Shown piece after piece: positions 8,127 through 15,804 of a stretch of DNA of 64,000 nt. Position 1 is the stretch's first letter. The number at the start of each line of letters is the position of its first letter. The notes beneath the pieces were generated by a model that saw only the letters and a program-made list of their open reading frames with translations, was not told the origin of the DNA and ran no database searches. The position numbers and the translations under genes were made by a program. The DNA comes from Limnothrix sp. CACIAM 69d (GTDB lineage Bacteria > Cyanobacteriota > Cyanobacteriia > CACIAM-69d): assembly GCA_001913845.2 (NCBI GenBank), contig MKGP02000003.1, positions 1 to 64,000 of the forward strand, written 5' to 3'.

Positions 8127-9212
8127 ATGGCCTTTAGCGACAGTCGGCGCTACTATCAAATTTTGGAACTGGAACCTGGCGCTTCAGCCGAGGAAGTGAA
8201 CCAGGCTTACAAAGACCTGGCTTTCGTTTGGCATCCCGATCGGATCCCAGACGACAATCCCCGTTTGAAAGCTAAGGCCCAAGAGAAGCTGAAGCAGCTC
8301 AATGAAGCGCGGGGCTTTTTTCGGGCCCATTTTCGGCAGCGGCCCAACAGCGGGGCCCCAACGGAACGAACCACCGCCCAACCCCACGGGCGATCGACGG
8401 CCCATCACCACAAAAATCCATACCATGCCGGTGTGCATCACCAAGGGGCTAGCCATAGTGCCAGCCACGGTGCTAATCACAGCACAAGCCACGGCACAAA
8501 CCACAGCGCGAACCATAACGGCTCCGCTCAAGGATTTGGGGTCAATGGGCAATCAACCCCCAAGGCGGGGGCCTATGGAGCCAGCGCCAATGGCTCCGGT
8601 GGATACAACGCCTATGGATACAGCGCCCAAGGCCCATCAACAGGTTCGGTTCATGGCCAAGGCATTCATCCCGAACCGGAGCCGTTCGCTTGGAAAACAC
8701 CACGTCGATCGCCCTTCAATAGCCATCCCCCCGGTGACCCCACGGCGGAAACGACCGCCAATCGATCGCCCGAACCGCCCCCACGACGACCTCGCCCCCC
8801 GATCGTGCCGCCCCAATGGCAAGATCAACCGCCACCTCGTCCTGCTGCCGATTTGAGCGGAGCCAAGATGCGCGGGGCCAACCTGCGGGAACGGGATTTT
8901 GCGAGCCGAAACCTGAGCGGGGCTGATCTAGCGGGAGCTGATTTGACGGATGCATTTATGCACCGCGTGAACCTGAGCGGGGCCAACCTGAGCGGAGCCC
9001 GGCTGTTTCGGGCCAACCTGCTGCAAGCGAACCTGAGCGGGGCCGACCTGAGCGGCACGGACTTGATCGGGGCTGACCTGAGTGGGGCTGACCTTCGGGG
9101 GGCCAATTTGACCAATGCCAAAATGACCGTCGGTGGGCGGCTGATGGTGCGGTTAACGGGGGCCAAGCTGGATGGGGCGATCGTTCCGGCGGATCTGAGG
9201 CGATCGCCCTAG
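8127..9212 (+). CDS. J-domain / pentapeptide-repeat fusion protein
   Basis: A 361-aa protein with three parts. Residues about 5-67 form a J domain (YYQILELEPGASAEEVNQAYKDL) with the HPD tripeptide needed to stimulate Hsp70 ATPase. Residues about 75-240 are a low-complexity linker rich in H, S, N, G and P, including a repeat of SASHGANHSTSHG type. The last ~120 residues are about 20 pentapeptide repeats (A-[DN]-L-S-G), which fold as a right-handed quadrilateral beta-helix. The ATG at 8127 is chosen; an in-frame TTG lies 9 bp upstream. It probably recruits DnaK to a client held by the beta-helix; the client is unknown. Confidence 0.9.
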   Translation: MAFSDSRRYYQILELEPGASAEEVNQAYKDLAFVWHPDRIPDDNPRLKAKAQEKLKQLNEARGFFRAHFRQRPNSGAPTERTTAQPHGRSTAHHHKNPYHAGVHHQGASHSASHGANHSTSHGTNHSANHNGSAQGFGVNGQSTPKAGAYGASANGSGGYNAYGYSAQGPSTGSVHGQGIHPEPEPFAWKTPRRSPFNSHPPGDPTAETTANRSPEPPPRRPRPPIVPPQWQDQPPPRPAADLSGAKMRGANLRERDFASRNLSGADLAGADLTDAFMHRVNLSGANLSGARLFRANLLQANLSGADLSGTDLIGADLSGADLRGANLTNAKMTVGGRLMVRLTGAKLDGAIVPADLRRSP

Positions 9213-9249
9213 CAATGGGTCAGGATTACCCCCAGTCCTGGAATTGCAC

Positions 9250-9870
9250 CTAAGCTTCCCAATCCGGACAAGCACCCTCCGTCCAACCGAAGGGATACAT
9301 CCCACAGATCAGCAGCGTGCCGTTGTAGACCCGGCCATGGTAGTGGCGACAGCCCACACAGGCGGCATGGCGGTCAACCGGCGGCACTTTGGGGTTGAGC
9401 TGGTCATAAAGCGCATCGTATTGGTTCAGGGTCGGCGGGGCCAAAGCTGCCCGATCGCCCTCCGATTCCGGTTCTTCGGGGGTGAAAGGATTGACCGGAA
9501 AACCGGTTTCCGCCCAGTCTGCCCACAGGGGCGCTAACCAATCGTTCACCTCGCTGGCCCACTGTTCGATCGCCCCGTCCACTTCCTGGCACAGTCGATC
9601 GACCTCAATTCCCCACTGTTCAGCCAAATGGGTTTCCACTTGCTCTTGAAGGTCAAGGGCCGTTTGCTCCAGTTCCCGGGCCGAATCCGTCAGCCATTGA
9701 TCCACCTGGGTTACGGTTGATTCCACCGATTCGCCCATGGTGGTGATCACTGCATCCAACGTGGCTTCCACTTCCCGGGCGATCGGCTCCCAATCCCGAG
9801 TAATGGGGGTCAACCACTGTTCAAGATTCTTAGCCCAGTTCCCGGCCCAATCGTCTCTCCAGTTGTCCAT
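9250..9870 (-). CDS. Conserved cyanobacterial protein with C-terminal Cys/His motif
   Basis: A 206-aa protein with two parts. Residues 1-120 are a long amphipathic, Trp- and Glu-rich helical region, likely coiled coil (repeated W-L-x-x and E-L-E-Q patterns). The last 50 residues carry ACVGCRHYHGRV...LLICGMYPFGW...CPDWE, with four cysteines and histidines spaced like a small metal-binding domain. I recognise the C-terminal motif as recurrent in cyanobacterial hypothetical proteins but know no function. The gene converges on the J-domain gene with a 37-bp gap. Confidence 0.7.
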   Translation of the reverse strand: MDNWRDDWAGNWAKNLEQWLTPITRDWEPIAREVEATLDAVITTMGESVESTVTQVDQWLTDSARELEQTALDLQEQVETHLAEQWGIEVDRLCQEVDGAIEQWASEVNDWLAPLWADWAETGFPVNPFTPEEPESEGDRAALAPPTLNQYDALYDQLNPKVPPVDRHAACVGCRHYHGRVYNGTLLICGMYPFGWTEGACPDWEA

Positions 9871-10194
9871 TCATGTCTCCGCGTTTCCGCTTGGGGCCCC
9901 CGTGTCACCAACTGCCGCCATCTCGGTGATGCGATCGAGTGGCCGGCTTGGGGGCTGTTCCCAGCTTAAGAGCTGGATCCCGATCGTTGCCAAGGGGATC
10001 CCTCCAAATTCCTGGGGGCAATTTCTGGGGGCAATTTCTGGGGGCAATTTCTGGGGGCGATCGGTTATCTCCTCAAAGCCGAACCGGATCCCGATCGCCC
10101 CGCCACGGGTGTTTGCGCCTATGATGCCTATGGTGTGCGTTGCACTTTTGCGCTGCTGCCTTATAAAGGCGCGATTTTTTTCCGGTACTTGCCC
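9871..10194. other. Intergenic region with 13-bp tandem repeat
   Basis: About 320 bp between divergent genes. The only clear structure is a tandem array at about 10014-10058 of a 13-bp unit (AATTTCTGGGGGC), about three and a half copies. No gene is supported. Both promoters should lie here. Confidence 0.6.
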
Positions 10195-10470
10195 ATGGAT
10201 ACTTCAATCAACCTGCTGGCCAACACCATCCTGCAATTCGTCAACATTTATACGCTGGTGATCTTCATTCGGATTCTGCTTAGTTGGTTTCCGAACATCG
10301 ATTGGTTTTCCCAGCCCTTTGCCACAGTGGGGCAGTTAACCGATCCTTACCTGAACCTGTTTCGATCGATCATCCCGCCCCTGGGTGGCTTAGATTTTTC
10401 GCCCATGCTGGCTATTTTGGCGCTGCAATTGCTGTCCCAATTGGTCAGCAGCGCTGTGATGGCCTTGTAG
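10195..10470 (+). CDS. YggT family membrane protein
   Basis: A 91-aa YggT/Ycf19-type protein. Two hydrophobic segments flank the signature FIRILLSWFPNIDWFSQP and LTDPYLNLFRSIIPPLGGLDFSPM, followed by a final helix (LAILALQLLSQLVSSAVM). The family is found in cyanobacteria and plastids and has been linked to chloroplast/nucleoid distribution and division. The ATG at 10195 gives the usual family length; an in-frame upstream start would add an implausible basic leader. Confidence 0.85.
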   Translation: MDTSINLLANTILQFVNIYTLVIFIRILLSWFPNIDWFSQPFATVGQLTDPYLNLFRSIIPPLGGLDFSPMLAILALQLLSQLVSSAVMAL

Positions 10471-10494
10471 CCAAAGGGCCCGGTCACCAATGGC

Positions 10495-11175
10495 TCAGAG
10501 CTGGCCCGGAGACGAGGGGCGATCGGGCTGGTGTTGTTGCTGGCGATAGAGACCATAGCCAATGGCGAAGGGTTTCAGCAGCCCATACAAACCAGCCAAC
10601 ACGCCCCAGATCAACCCAATCACCAGGGCCGGACGATGGGCCGCCAAGTCGTTGGCCATCCGCTCCAGCAGGGTATGGGGCTGGGTGAACAAGTCCCAAC
10701 TGTTGAAGCGCCAAAACCGACCCACAAACACCCCCACCGCCGACAGGCCATGGAGCAACTGTTCCATGAGCGGAATCCAGCGGCTGCGCCCGATCGCCCG
10801 GAGCCATCCATCCAGCCACACCAGCGACCAAACATAGGCCCCAAAACCCACGGCCACAAACAGAACGTATTGCGGAATCACGATCATCACCGTGGCCCAA
10901 AGGGACGTGTAGCGATAGCGAATGTCATTGACCAGATGAATCAAATCGGTCAAGACATAGGGCGCATTGGGTAAGAACAAAATGAACATGATCGCCAGCC
11001 CCCACCACAGGGGCGAGCGGGGCGATCGAGCGGGGCGGTGTCGAAAGAGCCAAGCGGCAATTCCCAAAGGGACAATGGCCAAGAATAAATTCCAAGCCAT
11101 CCAATAGCTGTTATCGGCCCAGAGTGCGATCGTAATCCGCAGCCACTGCGCCAATGTTTTGAGAAGGGGTTCCAT
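10495..11175 (-). CDS. DUF1361 membrane protein
   Basis: A 226-aa multi-pass membrane protein matching the DUF1361 pattern. It shows helices at about 23-43, 55-72, 95-118 and 155-175, with the conserved polar stretch MFILFLPNAPYVLTDLIHL and W-D-LF region (FNSWDLFTQP). No activity is established for the family. The gene converges on yggT with a 24-bp gap. Confidence 0.8.
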   Translation of the reverse strand: MEPLLKTLAQWLRITIALWADNSYWMAWNLFLAIVPLGIAAWLFRHRPARSPRSPLWWGLAIMFILFLPNAPYVLTDLIHLVNDIRYRYTSLWATVMIVIPQYVLFVAVGFGAYVWSLVWLDGWLRAIGRSRWIPLMEQLLHGLSAVGVFVGRFWRFNSWDLFTQPHTLLERMANDLAAHRPALVIGLIWGVLAGLYGLLKPFAIGYGLYRQQQHQPDRPSSPGQL

Positions 11176-11194
11176 AGCCGATCGCCTTGATCAG

Positions 11195-11400
11195 AAGCGT
11201 GTGAGATCAGAAGCGTTTAAAAACGGATTAGATTGAGTTAGGCAGATTGCATCAGGCAGATTCAACCGGGCAAATTCAATCAGGCAAGTTAAATAATCAG
11301 GCAAATTCAACCGGACAAATTTAACCAGATAGATTCAACCAAGCAAGCTAAGCCGGGCAAATTCAAAATTCAATCGAGCAAAACCCGACCCAAATCCTCT
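11195..11400. repeat. Degenerate CAGGCAAATTCAA-type repeats
   Basis: The spacer between the DUF1361 gene and the HEAT/TPR gene (both minus strand) contains about ten imperfect copies of a 13-15-bp unit resembling CAGGCAAATTCAACC. No gene is visible. The function, if any, is unknown. Confidence 0.65.
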
Positions 11401-11412
11401 CAGGAAGACTGA

Positions 11413-13464
11413 TCAGGAAGACTGAATTAGGGTTTGTAATCGATCGGCCGCTGGTTGATCTCCCAAGGCCAAGTAAAGATCTCGGGCCTGTTTCAGATGC
11501 TCGATCGCCTCAGCAGAACGGTGCTGAGATCGACGTAGACGGGCAAGCACCAGGTGTGGCTCCGGGTCGTGAGGATTATGGGCGATCGCCTGCTCCAGTT
11601 CCTTCGTTGCCTCGTCCCACTGTTCCTGTTGGATCAACACCCCAGCCCAGGCCACACGATAGGCCGCCTGATCCGGGTCAAGCCCCCTTGCTTGCCAAGT
11701 CTGTTCAATTGCCTTAGCCGCTTCGCCACGGCCTTGATAGGCATAAAGATCTCTCGCCGCGATCGCCGCTTGCAGGGCTTGGGCCTGTGCGCCGTGGGCC
11801 TCCAGAGCCTTCGCCAGGGCCAAATGGGCATCGGGATCGCTGGGATGTTGCCGAATCGCCGCCTCCAGCAGGGGAGCCGCTTCCGCTGGCTGGTCATTGT
11901 CCAGCAGCGCAATGCCTGCCATCAGGGGTGATTCCGTCAAAAATGAAGCATTAAACGCACTGCTGCCGCCGGTTTGAACCGTTTCCGCGATCGCCCGTAC
12001 CTGCTCCAACTTGCCCAGGGCCCAACTGGCGGTCTGTTGGACTTGTTGATCCGGGTCGCGGGCCGCCATGCCCATCATTTGGCTCAGGCGAGTCACTTGT
12101 TCATAAACCTGCGTTAAATCCCGAATCGCATTGGTACGCACTTCCGGATTCGGATCCCGCAGGGCCAGGGCCATCGCCTCCAGGGTGGGTTCCAACACCC
12201 GCGACCCGATCGAGGTTAAAGCCGCGATCGACAGGCTTCGTTGCTTGGAATCCCCATTCAGCAACACATCCATCAGGGGGCGCAGGGCCCGAGAGTCGCC
12301 CCGTTGCCCCAATTCCCAAATGGCCTTGCGGCGATCGGCCGCGTTGTCGCTGCGGAGATTTTGAATCGCCCGCTCAATCAGGCTCGGTTGCACCACCCGA
12401 GTCGGCGCAAGGGCCGTTGGGCTGGGCAAGGGAGCCGTCGGGTTGGGCGCGGCTTTCGGCGCAGCAGCATTCGCCACCGGATTGGGCAAGGGCGCAGGCG
12501 TGGCCGGTTCAGGTGCTGTGGATTCCGCAGGAGCCGGAGCCGCTGTTCCCGCAGGCTCGGCCGAAGGTTCCGCATTGGTTGCTGGGGCTGGTTTTTGCCA
12601 AGGAAACAACCGGCGACGGGGTTTCGATTCTGGCTTGATCTCCGAAGGGGCGATCGGGGCGGCCGTTTCCAACGCCATAGCATTCTGACCATTGTGGGCC
12701 GCCGCACTGTGGGCATCGAGGGTGGGGCCCACATCCCGAGGCCGGGTCGATCGTGCCGCCGGAGCCAACGGAGCACCCCAAGGGTCGATCGCCTCCAAAC
12801 CCTCTACGGCATCCGGATCCGCCAAAGGATCAAAATCCACTTCCGCATCCGCATCCGCCTCATCCCAACCAAAATGCTCATTATTCCGAACTTGGCGAAC
12901 AAACCAAACCAAGCCCCCCAACAAACCAAGCCCCCCAATTCCCGCCGCCCCAAACAATATGATTCGGCGTTGGAAAGCCCGTTGATCGTTTTTGGGTTTC
13001 TTGGGCTTTTTATTTTGTTGGTTTTGATTATTATTCTGATTATTGTTTTGAGTATTGTCTGAATTGCCTGAATTATTAGGCTGATTATTTTGATTATTCT
13101 GGCTATTGGAATTATTGCTATCAGAATTATTACTTGAACCGTTGTTGGAATTGCCTTGATTGCCTGAATTATCTTGCCCAGAATTTTGCCCAGAATTTTG
13201 CCCAGCATTCGCCGGTTGCGATTCATTGGGAGCCGCCTGGGCAACGGGCATCGATGCGGAAGATGGCGAAGACGGGCTAGAGCTGCGGTTGGGGCCGCTG
13301 ATGGCCGGTTGAACTTGGAGCAAGGCTTGGGCCACCGTTTCTGTGGCCGCCAGTCCACCGCCGGGGGTGGCCAAACTGCCCAACATCACGATCGCCATGG
13401 CCCGGGCTGCGCGATCGCGGGTGCGGGATTTGGCTCCTGTCCAACTAGCTCGCTTCATAAACAA
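11413..13464 (-). CDS. Membrane-anchored HEAT/TPR scaffold protein
   Basis: A 683-aa protein with clear modular order: an N-terminal hydrophobic segment (about 22-40, signal-like); an Asn/Gln/Ser-rich spacer at about 85-150; a basic patch and transmembrane helix (IILFGAAGIGGLGLLGGLVWF) near 170-190; an acidic stretch; a Pro/Ala-rich linker (about 270-360); HEAT repeats at about 365-495 (NLRSDNAADRRKAIWELG, DPNPEVRTNAIRDL, DPDQQVQQTASWALG); and TPR units at about 515-675 (DPDAHLALAKALEAHG, DPEPHLVLARLRRSQ). Such repeats bind proteins, so a membrane-tethered scaffold is inferred. I do not know its partners. It ends just before the AT-rich repeat spacer. Confidence 0.8.
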   Translation of the reverse strand: MFMKRASWTGAKSRTRDRAARAMAIVMLGSLATPGGGLAATETVAQALLQVQPAISGPNRSSSPSSPSSASMPVAQAAPNESQPANAGQNSGQNSGQDNSGNQGNSNNGSSNNSDSNNSNSQNNQNNQPNNSGNSDNTQNNNQNNNQNQQNKKPKKPKNDQRAFQRRIILFGAAGIGGLGLLGGLVWFVRQVRNNEHFGWDEADADAEVDFDPLADPDAVEGLEAIDPWGAPLAPAARSTRPRDVGPTLDAHSAAAHNGQNAMALETAAPIAPSEIKPESKPRRRLFPWQKPAPATNAEPSAEPAGTAAPAPAESTAPEPATPAPLPNPVANAAAPKAAPNPTAPLPSPTALAPTRVVQPSLIERAIQNLRSDNAADRRKAIWELGQRGDSRALRPLMDVLLNGDSKQRSLSIAALTSIGSRVLEPTLEAMALALRDPNPEVRTNAIRDLTQVYEQVTRLSQMMGMAARDPDQQVQQTASWALGKLEQVRAIAETVQTGGSSAFNASFLTESPLMAGIALLDNDQPAEAAPLLEAAIRQHPSDPDAHLALAKALEAHGAQAQALQAAIAARDLYAYQGRGEAAKAIEQTWQARGLDPDQAAYRVAWAGVLIQQEQWDEATKELEQAIAHNPHDPEPHLVLARLRRSQHRSAEAIEHLKQARDLYLALGDQPAADRLQTLIQSS

Positions 13465-13774
13465 CCGATCGAAAGGGGGCGCGAAATTTGCAGAAAACTT
13501 GCGGAAAACGCCTGGAACAGACGCTTGCAGGAGCCTAAAGACGAAGACCCTTATTCATCATTCCCTGAGATGCCACCAGCAAGACAATCGTAGGCCAGGA
13601 GTTTCAGATTCTTTGCTGATTCCTTCAATGCACCCATCCAGACGGGTTTAGATCTTCTAGACCGATGAGAGTGACCCGTTGGCTGATGCTGGCTCACGTC
13701 CACGATCGAGACATCTCTCATCGATACCTTGGTTGATATCTCTATTGTGGCATTGGTGCTCGATCGTCACCCCT
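13465..13774. other. Intergenic region with a possible hairpin
   Basis: About 310 bp between two minus-strand genes. A 9-bp inverted repeat, CGATGAGAG at 13663-13671 and CTCTCATCG at 13715-13723, could form a stem downstream of the lipoprotein gene. No T-run follows. No gene is supported. Confidence 0.4.
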
Positions 13775-14548
13775 CTAGGGTCGCGGTGTGCCGGTGGGGC
13801 TGGGATTGCTTTGGGCGGGCGCTGTATTAGGTTTACGTGGCTCCGTGGGCGACATCAGTTGAATTGAGTCAAAAAAAGCCTGCACCTGTGGAACCTTGAG
13901 TTTGCCGTCTTCGGCCGCCACAATGGCCCGATACCAAATTCCGTTGGCATAGAAAATTCGCACCCGAGCCGCAAACCCACCTGTGCGCGACAGTTCCAAA
14001 TCGCGCCCTTGGAAACCACTCTGTTGCAAGGGCTTTTCGGAAACCACCTTGGCGGAAATGCCCTTGGCGATGCTGTCGCGACTGGCATCCAAAGCCTTGA
14101 CCACATCCAACCCTGTGCCCGCCGGAACTGGAAAGCGATTGTGAGCAAACAGATAAAACCGCTTGGCCGGTCGGTCTTGGTAGCGGAGCATAATCACTTC
14201 CGCCGGGCCCACTTCGGTGGGGACGCGGCTGGTTTCTTCCTGGGGTTTGGCGGGAAATGCCACGGAAAAGCCGGCCTGGGGCGATTGGTAGCGTGGCCAG
14301 GTTTTCAGTAATCCGGCGATCGTGTTGGGGGTGGCGGAAGGGCTGGGCAACAGGGCCGCCGGGGCCATGTCCGGCAGCGTGATGCCTCCCGGTTGGGCGG
14401 CGGGCTGGGAGGTGGTGACCTGGTTAGTGCAGCCGATCGAGAGGCTGCCCAGCCCCAAACTGAGCAGGATTAGCCCGATCGGGCGAAACCAGTGAACGGA
14501 CAACGGAAGAATGCGATCGAGCATGGAACGCCGACAGTGAAACAGCAA
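13775..14548 (-). CDS. Probable lipoprotein, 257 aa
   Basis: The N-terminus has a hydrophobic helix (about 24-38) ending in SLSIGC, a near-consensus lipobox that would make C40 the lipidated residue. A spacer rich in Pro/Ser/Ala follows, then a ~150-residue domain (YQSPQAGFSVAFPAKPQEET ... FDSIQLM) resembling the small alpha/beta domains found in many cyanobacterial secreted proteins of unknown role. An ATG eight codons downstream would give a shorter, more typical signal. It lies downstream of the rRNA methyltransferase gene in the same direction with a 66-bp gap. Confidence 0.65.
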   Translation of the reverse strand: MLFHCRRSMLDRILPLSVHWFRPIGLILLSLGLGSLSIGCTNQVTTSQPAAQPGGITLPDMAPAALLPSPSATPNTIAGLLKTWPRYQSPQAGFSVAFPAKPQEETSRVPTEVGPAEVIMLRYQDRPAKRFYLFAHNRFPVPAGTGLDVVKALDASRDSIAKGISAKVVSEKPLQQSGFQGRDLELSRTGGFAARVRIFYANGIWYRAIVAAEDGKLKVPQVQAFFDSIQLMSPTEPRKPNTAPAQSNPSPTGTPRP

Positions 14549-14614
14549 AAAGGCTTGGGCCCGAAACGCCCTCCATTATGCGTTGCTGATTGCCCTGCTG
14601 CTAATTGGATCGGT

Positions 14615-15715
14615 TTAGAACGGCTTAGATCGGTCTGATTGCCAACGAATCAGAGACTGCAAGGCTCCGTGATTACCGAATAAGCTCGATCGCCCCGAAT
14701 TGGCTGGCTCTGAATTGGCTGGCTCTGGGTTGGCTGATTCTGGATTGACTGGCCCATTTCGCCCATCCCGCAGCAACACCACAAAAGAACCGGCCCCCAA
14801 GCCCGCTTGGGGAAACATTCGATAACCAGGAAAAGCGGCATGGGTCGATCGCCAAGGCTCCAGGGCCGGAACGGGTTGCGGCTCCAGGTGGGGAAAGCGA
14901 TCGAGCAGCCATTGGGTGGCCCCTTCGTTTTCCTCGATCGCGTAGGTGCAGGTCATGTAGGCCAGCCAACCGCCGGGAGCCACCAGGGCCGCCGCATTGG
15001 CTAAAATTCGTTTTTGGCGATTGGCATTTTTCCCGATCGTTAGGGGATGAAAACAGCCGGGATTTTTCTCCCCTTTAGCCAACAGGGATTGGCCCGAGCA
15101 GGGCGCATCCACAATCACCAAATCCGCCCAGCCGGGAATTGCCTGGGCCAAGGTTTCCGGGTCGGCACAGGTGGCGATCGCCGGGCCAAGGCCGCAGCGC
15201 TTCAGGTTGCTGACCAACATGCCGATCCGTTTGCCGATCGCCTCATTGGCCACCAGCAGCGACGGTTGCAGCGCCCGCCAGGCAAAGACACTTTTACCCC
15301 CCGGCGCGGCGCAGAGATCCACCAGCCGATCGACCCGATCGGGAATTGCCAGCAGGGCCGAAGCCGCAAACACCGAGGAAAAATCCAGACAATAGAACGC
15401 TCCCGCTTCGTGCAGGGGATGCTTGCCGGGTCGCCGGTTGGCCGGTTGGTCGGCGGTCAGATCCAGGCGATCGACCCAGGCCGGCTGCATCGCCAAAGGA
15501 GGCAGGGCCGCAAAGGGGAACGGATCGGGGCGATCGGTCAGCCACAACAAACAGGGCGCAAACCGCTGGGCTTGGCCAAGGCTCTGGACAAAGGCCGATC
15601 GCTCGATCGTGTCCCCAAACAGGCGATCGGCCAGCTTCAGCAACAGCCGCGACGGCTCCACCGCGATCGGCTCCGCTGCCGCTGGTTTGGTCGATCGTTT
15701 CTTCGACTTGCCCAT
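14615..15715 (-). CDS. RsmB/NOP2-type RNA cytosine-C5 methyltransferase
   Basis: A 366-aa RNA m5C methyltransferase. The SAM site is LVDLCAAPGGKSVFAW near 130. The two cysteines of the mechanism are both present: DAPCSGQ near 201 and MTCTY near 253. A second SAM-site region (PSLLVANEAIGKR) fits the NOL1/NOP2/Sun family, which modifies rRNA or tRNA. The start is the ATG at 15715 (MGKSKKR); an upstream in-frame start would translate the intergenic palindrome. The tail contains an in-frame 15-bp repeat giving ANPEPANSEPANSG. An N-terminal NusB-like domain, present in full RsmB, is missing, so it is closer to RsmF/YebU-type enzymes in layout. Confidence 0.85.
   Translation of the reverse strand: MGKSKKRSTKPAAAEPIAVEPSRLLLKLADRLFGDTIERSAFVQSLGQAQRFAPCLLWLTDRPDPFPFAALPPLAMQPAWVDRLDLTADQPANRRPGKHPLHEAGAFYCLDFSSVFAASALLAIPDRVDRLVDLCAAPGGKSVFAWRALQPSLLVANEAIGKRIGMLVSNLKRCGLGPAIATCADPETLAQAIPGWADLVIVDAPCSGQSLLAKGEKNPGCFHPLTIGKNANRQKRILANAAALVAPGGWLAYMTCTYAIEENEGATQWLLDRFPHLEPQPVPALEPWRSTHAAFPGYRMFPQAGLGAGSFVVLLRDGRNGPVNPESANPEPANSEPANSGRSSLFGNHGALQSLIRWQSDRSKPF
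14698..14757 (-). repeat. 15-bp tandem repeat in methyltransferase tail
   Basis: About four copies of a 15-bp unit (ATTGGCTGGCTCTGA on the + strand), in frame, encoding a PANSE-like repeat near the C-terminus. A multiple-of-three period keeps the frame. Confidence 0.75.
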
Positions 15716-15740
15716 CTCCACTCGCCCCCAACGGTAAGTA

Positions 15741-15764
15741 GACAAGGGGCTTAAGCCCCTTGTC
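15741..15764. repeat. Isolated MITE-centre palindrome
   Basis: A perfect palindrome containing CAAGGGGCTTAAGCCCCTTG, the same sequence as the centre of the MITE family. The terminal repeats are absent here. It sits between the lysyl-tRNA synthetase stop and the downstream methyltransferase start, where it may act as a hairpin in the transcript. Confidence 0.8.
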
Positions 15765-15804
15765 CCACAGGATCGCAACCCAGATTGGTGCGTTTAATTT
15801 GGCC

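Noticed and set aside
8302-8856. Second open frame inside the J-domain gene
   Set aside because: It is a +1-frame shadow of the repeat-rich linker with no domain signature.
12241-13062. Long + strand frame opposite the HEAT/TPR gene
   Set aside because: It is the shadow of the Pro/Ala- and Asn-rich parts of the real minus-strand gene and has Arg-rich, unstructured translation.
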